A DNA stretch of 64,000 bases from an uncultured Lachnospiraceae bacterium (GTDB lineage Bacteria > Bacillota > Clostridia > Lachnospirales > Lachnospiraceae), in contig CAKRSV010000004.1 of the NCBI GenBank assembly GCA_934401915.1, positions 186,001 to 250,000 of the forward strand. The letters are read 5' to 3'. Every line of letters begins with the position of its first letter. Position 1 is the stretch's first letter. The notes under the pieces are model-generated. The model was not told the DNA's origin. It made no database searches and saw only the letters and a program-made list of their open reading frames with translations. This document shows, piece after piece, positions 1 through 6,864 of this stretch. The translations under genes were made by a program, and so were the position numbers.

Positions 1-2
1 CG

Positions 3-929
3 AGAAAGTATCCGATCCCACGTGGGGTATTAAAGAAAGGGAAAAATATTATCACTGCAAGAATCGAAATCGAAGGTGGAAATGGTGGATTTGTGGAAGG
101 CATGCCATATTATCTGGATACCGGAGTGGAACGGATTTTTTTAAGTGGTGAGTGGAAATATGTGATAGAAAACAAAGCCAGGGAACCGAAGCCGAAATCT
201 ATTTTTCCTCCGGAACTTGCTGTGGGTCTTTTTTATTCTTCAATTATGCCGCTGAGACGAATAAAGTTTAACAGTATTTTGTGGTATCAGGGAGAATCCA
301 ATGTGTATCATGCGTATGACTATGCAGAGCGTTTTCAGGCTCTGGTAGAGGATTACAGGAAGCTGTTTCAGCGGAAAATACCATTCTTTTGCGTACAGCT
401 TGCCAATTTCCTGGATCCGGCTACCCGGATAGAAGATTCCGGCTGGGGAGAAATGAGATATCAGCAGCTCTTGTGCCAGGCATTAGAACAGGTATATCTG
501 ATCCCTTCCATGGATATCGGACAGTCCTGTGATCTCCATCCACAGAACAAGAAAGCGGTCGGACAGAGACTGTTTGCAGCATATGCAAAAGAAATCCTGA
601 AAGAGGAAACGCATTATGAGATGCCTTGTCCTGTCAGTGCAAAATACCGGGGAAATGTGATTCGGGTTCGGATGTCGCACATGAATTTGCAAAAAGAACA
701 AAATGTGCGGGGAATTGCAGTAAAAAGTGGGGAAAGCAGGCTGACTGTTTTGCAGGCATGCGCTCTGGGGGATGTCTTGGAGATTACCCTGAAGGAAGAG
801 GCAAAAGAGCCAGGAGAGGATACGGTGACCGTTTATTACGACTGGTATGATGCACCGGAGTATACGGATCTGCGAAATGAATATGGCGTGATCAGCGGAT
901 CATTCCGTATAGAATGTGATAAAAGGTAA
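3..929 (+). CDS. Sialate O-acetylesterase family (SASA) esterase, 5'-truncated by the window edge
   Basis: The reading frame is open from base 3, so the true start lies outside the window; 308 codons are visible. The segment reads like the C-terminal half of a SASA-family SGNH esterase. It has a WYQGESN block near residue 98 and a late DLHP motif, which supplies the Asp and His of the family's Ser-His-Asp site; the Ser block should lie upstream. The family removes acetyl esters from sialic acids, and members in xylan loci are often acetyl-xylan esterases. Placed before uronate and GH115 genes, de-acetylation of xylan fragments is the likelier role here, but that is inference. It ends 38 bases before the fructuronate reductase and probably shares its transcript. 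Confidence 0.8.
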   Translation, partial: RKYPIPRGVLKKGKNIITARIEIEGGNGGFVEGMPYYLDTGVERIFLSGEWKYVIENKAREPKPKSIFPPELAVGLFYSSIMPLRRIKFNSILWYQGESNVYHAYDYAERFQALVEDYRKLFQRKIPFFCVQLANFLDPATRIEDSGWGEMRYQQLLCQALEQVYLIPSMDIGQSCDLHPQNKKAVGQRLFAAYAKEILKEETHYEMPCPVSAKYRGNVIRVRMSHMNLQKEQNVRGIAVKSGESRLTVLQACALGDVLEITLKEEAKEPGEDTVTVYYDWYDAPEYTDLRNEYGVISGSFRIECDKR

Positions 930-967
930 TGGATAGAAAATTCCGAGCGAAAGGATAGAAAGCAGAT

Positions 968-2590
968 ATGAAATTAAAAAATGCATTTCAAAAGGATATG
1001 AAACAACAATTTACAGAGAAAGGCTATCAGGTTCCAGCGTACGACAGAGAAAAGATAGTCCGGACTACAGTGGAGGAGCCTGTCTGGTTACATTTTGGAA
1101 CCGGAAATATTTTCAGGGCATTTCCGGCAGCGGTGCTGGATTTGCTTCTGGATCAAGGACTCTATGATAAAGGTGTGGTTGCTGTAGAAGGATTTGACTA
1201 TGAAATTATTGAAAAGGCATATAAGCCATTTGATAATCTGAGCCTGTTAGTGGTTTTGAATGCAGATGGTGGTCTGGATAAGAGAGTGATCGGCAGCGTG
1301 GTTAAAAGTCTGACAGCAAATGAAAAGGATGAAGACTTTTCTTATCTCGTTGAGGCGTTCAAAAATCCTTCTGTGCAAATGGTAAGTTTTACGATTACGG
1401 AGAAGGGATATAGTCTGATGGGCCCGGATGGATCTTTTTCCAGTGTGGTGAAAGCAGATTTTGACCAGATCCTTTCAGGAAAAGATGTAAAAATTCCTAT
1501 GCACCTGATGGGGAAGATAGCATGGCTTCTGTGGCAGCGTTATCAGGCAGGAGACTATCCGATTGCCATGGTAAGCATGGATAACTGCTCACACAATGGA
1601 GATAAACTGAAAGAGGCGGTGGTGTCCTATGTGCGCAAATGGGTAGAAGCAGGAGCATGTGGACAAGATTTTCTGGAGTATTTGAACAATCCGGAGAAAG
1701 TATCCTTCCCACTCAGCATGATCGATAAAATAACGCCCAGACCGGATAAAAAAGTAGTTGCTATGCTGGAACAGGATGGGTTTGAAGATGCGGAACTGAT
1801 CATAACAGACAAAAACACATATACAGCAGCCTTCGTAAATGCAGAGGCGACTCAGTATCTGGTAATTGAAGATCTGTTCCCGAACGGAAGGCCTCCGTTA
1901 GAGAAGGGCGGCATTTATTTTACAGACAGAGAAACGGTTGATCGGGTGGAGAAAATGAAAGTATGTACTTGCCTGAATCCGTTGCATACTGCACTGGCGA
2001 TATTTGGCTGTCTGCTTGGCTATCATACTATCTGGGAGGAAATGAAGGATGATGATCTGTGTACGTTTGTCACGAAGATGGGATATGATGAAGGGATGCC
2101 TGTAGTAGTAAATCCGCAGATTATCGATCCGGAAGAGTTTATCGGAGAAGTATTGCAAAAAAGACTGGTCAATCCATTTATGCCTGATACGCCGCAGAGG
2201 ATTGCTACAGATACTTCTCAGAAGCTGCCGATCCGTTTTGGGGAAACGCTGAAGGCCTATGGCAGAAATTGTGCAGAAGGTTTGCGCTATATTCCGGTAG
2301 TGCTTGCCGGATATCTGCGATATCTGACCGGATATAATGATGATATGGAAGCCTTTGAACTAAGCCCGGATCCTCTGCTTGATGAATTGACGGAATTTAT
2401 GAAAAGATATGCCGGGGCCGGAAAAACAGCAGCGGCAGAAGAGCTGCGCCCGATTCTGGGAAGAGAGGACATCTTTGGGGTGGATTTGTATGAATATGGA
2501 CTTGCTGAGAAAATCACGGCATATTTTAATGAAATGAATCAGGAGAAAGGCTGTGTCAGGAAAGTTCTGAACAGCCTCAGAAATCTGTAA
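968..2590 (+). CDS. uxuB: Mannitol dehydrogenase family oxidoreductase, likely fructuronate reductase (mannonate oxidoreductase)
   Basis: A 540-residue protein of the polyol/uronate long-chain dehydrogenase family. The N-terminal segment WLHFGTGNIFRAF (about residues 41-53) is the Rossmann NAD(P)-binding start typical of UxuB/UxaB/MtlD proteins, and the length fits UxuB. It should interconvert D-fructuronate and D-mannonate with NADH in the cytoplasm, the second step after uronate isomerase. The neighbours uxaC, kdgK, eda and GH115 support the glucuronate branch over mannitol. Tagaturonate reductase (UxaB) is the main alternative. The last 14 bases overlap the convergent LacI gene. Confidence 0.85.
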   Translation: MKLKNAFQKDMKQQFTEKGYQVPAYDREKIVRTTVEEPVWLHFGTGNIFRAFPAAVLDLLLDQGLYDKGVVAVEGFDYEIIEKAYKPFDNLSLLVVLNADGGLDKRVIGSVVKSLTANEKDEDFSYLVEAFKNPSVQMVSFTITEKGYSLMGPDGSFSSVVKADFDQILSGKDVKIPMHLMGKIAWLLWQRYQAGDYPIAMVSMDNCSHNGDKLKEAVVSYVRKWVEAGACGQDFLEYLNNPEKVSFPLSMIDKITPRPDKKVVAMLEQDGFEDAELIITDKNTYTAAFVNAEATQYLVIEDLFPNGRPPLEKGGIYFTDRETVDRVEKMKVCTCLNPLHTALAIFGCLLGYHTIWEEMKDDDLCTFVTKMGYDEGMPVVVNPQIIDPEEFIGEVLQKRLVNPFMPDTPQRIATDTSQKLPIRFGETLKAYGRNCAEGLRYIPVVLAGYLRYLTGYNDDMEAFELSPDPLLDELTEFMKRYAGAGKTAAAEELRPILGREDIFGVDLYEYGLAEKITAYFNEMNQEKGCVRKVLNSLRNL

Positions 2591-3590
2591 AGGAATTACG
2601 TTTCACTAGTTCACCGTAATATACGCTGACTGGTGGAACGTTTTCTTTGTTCATGACTGCAAAAAGAGTCTGGACAAGCTGACTGCATAGTTGTGCCAGG
2701 TGATTGTCAACGGAGGTCAGTTCTGGCTCGCAGCAGGTCGCAAGGAGCGAATTGTTATAGCCGATGACCGCAAGATCCTCCGGAATGTTTAAGTTATGTT
2801 TGCGCGCAAATTTAACCACTGCTACAGCCAGTGCATCATCGGCACAGATAATACCGTTATAAGACAGAAGAAGGGAGGCCTTGCTTTCCAGAAAAGAACA
2901 CATTTCTTCCATATCGTCATGCGCCACTGGGCAATAAAGGACGAAGGAGGTGGTGTTGACGGTCTCTTTCAATGCTTTTTCCCATCCGAGGAGCTTGTGG
3001 ACTGCGCTGTACGACTGGGAGTTGTTAAGATATAAAATCCGGTCCCGACCGGAAGCGAGCATGGCATGGGCAGCGGTATAGATGGAGTTGGCATCATCGC
3101 AAAGGGTGCAGTAAATGCCGGGATGCTGCAGCTCGGCGTTCAGGATCATGACAGGGATGCTTGCAGCAGCTTCAAAAAGATAAGAATTTTCCTCTGCCCG
3201 ATTAGAAACAAAACTGGATCCGGCTAAAATGACAGCATCCACTTTGCGATCAAGAAGAAGCCGCATGGAAGCCTGACGCCCCTCCCTGCTGTATCCGGTA
3301 CAGCAAAGAAGACAGTGGTAACCGTTTGCCTGTAGCTTGGATTCTAAGTAATAAACAGCTTTGGAGAGATATATGTCAGAAGAATCGGCACAGAGAATAC
3401 CGATAGTCTGCATGGTATTTAGCCCAAGACCTCTTGCGAAGGCATTAGGTTTGTAATGGTATTCATCCATAATAGAGAGTACCTTCCGACGGGTTTTCTC
3501 GCTTACTTTGTCTGATCCGTTGAGTACGCGGGAAACGGTGGCAATGGACACACCTGCTTTTTGAGAAATATCATAAATAGTCAGATTCAT
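2577..3590 (-). CDS. LacI-family transcriptional regulator of the uronate locus
   Basis: A 337-residue LacI/GalR-type repressor. Residues 1-22 hold the helix-turn-helix (TIYDISQKAGVSIATVSRVL), followed by the hinge and a periplasmic-binding-protein-like effector domain. The start at 3590 is chosen because GGAG lies 6 bases upstream; a TTG six bases earlier is right next to that site. The gene is flanked by uxuB and uxaC, so a uronate or KDG-type inducer is likely. Two LacI-type operators lie in the uxaC-kdgK gap (5062-5075 and 5162-5175) and are the best candidate targets. I saw no copy of that operator before this gene itself. Confidence 0.88.
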   Translation of the reverse strand: MNLTIYDISQKAGVSIATVSRVLNGSDKVSEKTRRKVLSIMDEYHYKPNAFARGLGLNTMQTIGILCADSSDIYLSKAVYYLESKLQANGYHCLLCCTGYSREGRQASMRLLLDRKVDAVILAGSSFVSNRAEENSYLFEAAASIPVMILNAELQHPGIYCTLCDDANSIYTAAHAMLASGRDRILYLNNSQSYSAVHKLLGWEKALKETVNTTSFVLYCPVAHDDMEEMCSFLESKASLLLSYNGIICADDALAVAVVKFARKHNLNIPEDLAVIGYNNSLLATCCEPELTSVDNHLAQLCSQLVQTLFAVMNKENVPPVSVYYGELVKRNSFTDF

Positions 3591-3625
3591 ATGCAACTCC
3601 TTTAGACTATGATATGCCGAAACAA

Positions 3626-5026
3626 TTACAGGCGGAAATAGTGCAGTGCATTGCGGTAACAGATGTTACTGACAATTTCCGACAACAGGGAATCATCGGC
3701 AGGGTATTCTCCGTTTTCTACCAGATTTCCCAACAGATTGCAGAGAATCCGGCGGAAGTATTCATGTCTTGTATAAGAAAGGAAACTTCTGGAATCGGTC
3801 AACATACCGACAAAGCCAGATAAATTGGAAAGATTGGCAAAGCTGACCAGCTGTTTTTCAATTTCTGTTTTATTATCATTAAACCACCATGCAACTCCCT
3901 GCTGCACTTTTCCGGCAGTATTTCCATCCTGGAAGCATCCGATCAAGGTGCCGAGCATCTGGTTGTCATTGGGATTCAGGCTGTACAGGATGGTTCGCGG
4001 CAAGGTATTGCCCGCAGCAAGCAGATCCAGAAAATCGGCAAGTTCATCTGACGGTATCTGGGATGCAATGCAGTCGTATCCGGTGTTGGGACCGATTGCC
4101 TGATACATAAGAGTATTATTATCCCTTTTGCAGCCAAAATGCAACTGCATTACGAGGTCATGTTTGTGATAAAGCCCGGCGAGGTATGCGAGCAGATTGG
4201 TTTTGAACTTTCGTTCTTCCTGTATGGTAATGGATTCGCCGTGACAACGTTTCAGAAAGATGTCAGCAGCCTCCTCATCCGTACAGGGCGCATAGGGAAC
4301 GTAGGTCAGTCCATGGTCGGTGACGCGACAGCCGCAGGACACAAAAGCTTCAAGCCTTTTGTGTAAAGCAGCTTTCAAGGAGGCTAAGTCGGTGATTGCC
4401 AGTTCTGCACGGCAGGATAGCTTTTGCAGATAAGAAAGATAGTCGGGTTTTCCAATCTCCAGCGATAAATCCGGCCGGAAAGAGGGCAACACCTGAATGG
4501 AGAAGGAAGGGTCCTCTTTAATCTGTATATGATATTTCAGAGAGTCTGCCGGGTCATCTGTGGTACAGATGGTATGGACATGGGATGCCAGCATAATGGA
4601 GCGGGCGCTCATGGAAGGAGAAGAAAGAATCCGGTTGCAGTGTTCCCAGACGGTTTCGGCTGTTTTTTCACATAAGATGCCATTATAAGAGAAATATCGC
4701 TGTAATTCCAGATGGCTCCAGGAAAATAGTGGATTTCCCACAGCGAGACCAATGCATTTTGCATACGCTGAGAATTTCTCCTTATCGGTGCGGTTTCCGG
4801 TAATGTAATCCTCAGTGATACCGCAGGTACGCATGAAACGCCATTTGTAATGATCTGCATTTAACCACACGCTGGTTATATTCTGAAAATGGATGTCCTG
4901 CGCAATTTCAGCAGCCGGAATATGGCAATGATAGTCGATGATCGGAAGCTGCCTGGCAAAGTCGTGATATAAGTGTCTGGCAGTGGGTGTATTCAATAAA
5001 AAGTCCTGATTCATAAAAGTGGTCAT
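3626..5026 (-). CDS. uxaC: Glucuronate (uronate) isomerase
   Basis: A 466-residue enzyme of the amidohydrolase-like uronate isomerase family, converting D-glucuronate to D-fructuronate (or galacturonate to tagaturonate). The metal-site motif DYHCHIPA is near residue 31, and WLNADHYKWRFMRTCG follows, a strongly conserved UxaC stretch. The frame is open 48 codons further upstream, but the ATG at 5026 has a good GGAGG 8-9 bases before it, and the extension is hydrophobic and runs through the promoter and operator, so it is not coding. Its promoter and operator face those of kdgK. Confidence 0.93.
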   Translation of the reverse strand: MTTFMNQDFLLNTPTARHLYHDFARQLPIIDYHCHIPAAEIAQDIHFQNITSVWLNADHYKWRFMRTCGITEDYITGNRTDKEKFSAYAKCIGLAVGNPLFSWSHLELQRYFSYNGILCEKTAETVWEHCNRILSSPSMSARSIMLASHVHTICTTDDPADSLKYHIQIKEDPSFSIQVLPSFRPDLSLEIGKPDYLSYLQKLSCRAELAITDLASLKAALHKRLEAFVSCGCRVTDHGLTYVPYAPCTDEEAADIFLKRCHGESITIQEERKFKTNLLAYLAGLYHKHDLVMQLHFGCKRDNNTLMYQAIGPNTGYDCIASQIPSDELADFLDLLAAGNTLPRTILYSLNPNDNQMLGTLIGCFQDGNTAGKVQQGVAWWFNDNKTEIEKQLVSFANLSNLSGFVGMLTDSRSFLSYTRHEYFRRILCNLLGNLVENGEYPADDSLLSEIVSNICYRNALHYFRL

Positions 5027-5061
5027 GGTTGTCCTCCAATTTGTATTTCTTACTTTTGAAA

Positions 5062-5075
5062 TGTAATTGCTTACA
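5062..5075. promoter_or_regulatory. LacI-type operator at the uxaC start point
   Basis: The sequence is TGTAATTGCTTACA. Its reverse complement, TGTAAGCAATTACA, differs at one base from the second copy at 5162-5175. It covers the expected transcription start of the minus-strand uxaC promoter (-10 at 5082-5087), a classic repression position. It also resembles a CcpA cre site, but the central CG is replaced by CA, so the local LacI protein is the better candidate. Confidence 0.7.
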
Positions 5076-5081
5076 TATGAT

Positions 5082-5110
5082 ATGATACAGATAAAATGTG
5101 ATAATTGCAA
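5082..5110 (-). promoter_or_regulatory. Predicted sigma-A promoter of uxaC
   Basis: On the minus strand, TTGCAA (5110-5105) and TATCAT (5087-5082) are separated by 17 bases. The start point would fall near 5075, inside the operator at 5062-5075. Confidence 0.55.
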
Positions 5111-5130
5111 GCAAAAACAGAGAAAACAGA

Positions 5131-5159
5131 TTGACAAAAAGGACGTATAATGAGAAAAT
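5131..5159 (+). promoter_or_regulatory. Predicted sigma-A promoter of kdgK-eda-GH115
   Basis: A perfect TTGACA (5131-5136) is followed, after 17 bases, by GAAAAT (5154-5159). A TATAAT at 5146-5151 is too close to pair with this -35. The predicted start falls within the operator at 5162-5175. Confidence 0.5.
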
Positions 5160-5161
5160 AA

Positions 5162-5175
5162 TGTAAGCACTTACA
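5162..5175. promoter_or_regulatory. LacI-type operator at the kdgK start point
   Basis: The sequence TGTAAGCACTTACA has 6-base inverted arms around CA, typical of LacI/GalR operators. It lies just downstream of the predicted kdgK -10 and about 100 bases from its twin at 5062-5075, which would allow repression at both promoters or DNA looping. The proposed repressor is the product of 2577-3590. Confidence 0.7.
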
Positions 5176-5204
5176 TTTTGAAAAAAACAGAAATGGAGAT
5201 CAGT

Positions 5205-6230
5205 ATGAAAAAGAGAGTCATTACTTTTGGAGAATTGATGCTTCGTCTTGCACCGCCCGGATATGACAGGTTTGTACAGACGGAGAGTTATCTTGCCACT
5301 TTCGGAGGGGGAGAAGCGAATGTTGCGGTATCTCTTGCAAATTATGGAGTAGACGCAGCGTTTGTCACGAAGCTTCCAAAGCAGGAAATCGGACAGGCAG
5401 CGGTTAATTCCCTGCGCCGGTTCGGAGTCGATACTTCTCTTATTACAAGAGGGGGAGACAGGGTTGGAATTTATTTTCTGGAGAAAGGTGCCAGCCAGCG
5501 TCCTTCCAAAGTGATTTATGACCGTGCCGGTTCCGCTATCGCAACGGCGCAGTCTGGAGATTTTGACTGGGATAGCATTTTTGCAAGGGCAGACTGGTTT
5601 CATTTTACCGGGATTACGCCTGCACTTGGAAAGAATGTGGCAGATATCTGCCTGGAGGCATGTAAGGCAGCCAAAGAACGGGGGATTACCGTCAGCTGTG
5701 ACTTAAATTACCGTGCCAAACTGTGGACAAGGGAAGAAGCAAGGAAAACCATGACGGAATTGGTAAGGTACGTAGATGTCTGTATTTCCAATGAAGAAGA
5801 CGCAAAGGATGTTTTTGGAATTGAGGCGGATAAAACAGATATTACCGGCGGAAAGCTGGATTATGAAAGCTACAGAAATGTGGCACAGAAATTGGTTGCA
5901 GAATATGGCTTTTCCAAGGTGGCAATGACGCTCAGAACCTCGATCTCTGCCAGCGATAATGGCTGGGCAGGGCTTTTGTATGACGGTCAGGATTTTGCTT
6001 TCAGTAAGGAATATCCGATTCACATTGTAGACCGGGTAGGCGGTGGCGATTCCTTTGGCGGAGGATTGATTTATGCCTGTCTGCAGGGATATGATTTACA
6101 AAGGAGCATTGAATTTGCGGTAGCTGCAAGCTGTCTGAAGCAGACGATCGAAGGGGATTACAATATGGTTACCGTAGAAGAGGTAGAGAAGCTGGCCGGT
6201 GGAGACGGCTCGGGAAGGGTGCAGCGATGA
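5205..6230 (+). CDS. kdgK: 2-dehydro-3-deoxygluconokinase (KDG kinase), PfkB family
   Basis: A 341-residue PfkB/ribokinase-family sugar kinase. The N-terminus (ITFGELMLRLAPP) and the FGGGEANVA substrate loop are typical of KDG kinases. The C-terminal DRVGGGDSFGGG motif carries the catalytic Asp and anion hole. It phosphorylates 2-keto-3-deoxygluconate to KDPG with ATP. The ATG at 5205 has GGAG 7 bases upstream; an in-frame TTG at 5178 is rejected because it lies against the operator and has no ribosome site. Its TGA overlaps the ATG of eda by 4 bases, so the two are translationally coupled. Confidence 0.92.
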   Translation: MKKRVITFGELMLRLAPPGYDRFVQTESYLATFGGGEANVAVSLANYGVDAAFVTKLPKQEIGQAAVNSLRRFGVDTSLITRGGDRVGIYFLEKGASQRPSKVIYDRAGSAIATAQSGDFDWDSIFARADWFHFTGITPALGKNVADICLEACKAAKERGITVSCDLNYRAKLWTREEARKTMTELVRYVDVCISNEEDAKDVFGIEADKTDITGGKLDYESYRNVAQKLVAEYGFSKVAMTLRTSISASDNGWAGLLYDGQDFAFSKEYPIHIVDRVGGGDSFGGGLIYACLQGYDLQRSIEFAVAASCLKQTIEGDYNMVTVEEVEKLAGGDGSGRVQR

Positions 6231-6862
6231 TGGATATGATGAAGCGGATTGAAGAGATGGGGATTGTTCCTGTCGTGGTAATAGAAGATGCAAAACAGGC
6301 GCTGCCTCTGGCAGAAGCCTTGTGCGCCGGGGGATTGCCGTGTGCAGAAGTGACATTCCGGACGGCAGCAGCCAGAGATGCCATTCGGGAAATGAAGAAA
6401 AAAGAGAATATGCTTGTGGGAGCAGGAACAGTTCTGACCCCTGAGCAGGTGGATGAAGCAGTGGATGCCGGTGCAGAGTTTATTGTCAGTCCCGGTTTTA
6501 ACAGAAATGTAGTGCGTCATTGCAAGGAAAAGGGAATCCCTGTTATTCCCGGAGTCTGTACGCCGACAGAGGTGGAAATGGCATTGGAGGAAGGTATTGA
6601 GGTAGTGAAGTTCTTCCCGGCAGAAGCAGCTGGCGGTATCGCTATGATAAAGGCTATGTCTGCACCTTATGGCAGCGTGCGTTTCATGCCGACTGGCGGT
6701 ATTACGACGGAAAATCTGGCAGATTATCTGTCCTATAACAAGGTCATTGCGTGCGGCGGCAGTTTCATGGTAAGCAAGAAATTAATTAATGAAGACCAGT
6801 TCGGGAAGATAGAAGAGCTTACCAGAGAGGCAGTTTCTTTGTGCAGGAAGATTCGGGGGTAG
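6227..6862 (+). CDS. eda: KDPG/KHG aldolase (2-dehydro-3-deoxy-phosphogluconate aldolase)
   Basis: A 211-residue class I aldolase of the normal family length. It carries the catalytic Glu in AEVTFRT (near residue 45), the VGAGTVLTPEQV block, and the Schiff-base Lys in VVKFFPAEAAGG. It splits KDPG to pyruvate and glyceraldehyde 3-phosphate, the last step of the uronate route here. It overlaps kdgK by 4 bases, and its stop is 2 bases before the GH115 start, so the three form one operon. Confidence 0.95.
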   Translation: MMDMMKRIEEMGIVPVVVIEDAKQALPLAEALCAGGLPCAEVTFRTAAARDAIREMKKKENMLVGAGTVLTPEQVDEAVDAGAEFIVSPGFNRNVVRHCKEKGIPVIPGVCTPTEVEMALEEGIEVVKFFPAEAAGGIAMIKAMSAPYGSVRFMPTGGITTENLADYLSYNKVIACGGSFMVSKKLINEDQFGKIEELTREAVSLCRKIRG

Positions 6863-6864
6863 TG

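Noticed and set aside
5146..5151. Perfect TATAAT before kdgK as the -10
   Set aside because: It is only 9 bases from the TTGACA at 5131; the alternative -35 at 17 bases is poor. It could still be used as a second promoter.
5027..5170. 48-codon N-terminal extension of uxaC
   Set aside because: It covers the uxaC promoter and operator, and a clear GGAGG precedes the ATG at 5026.
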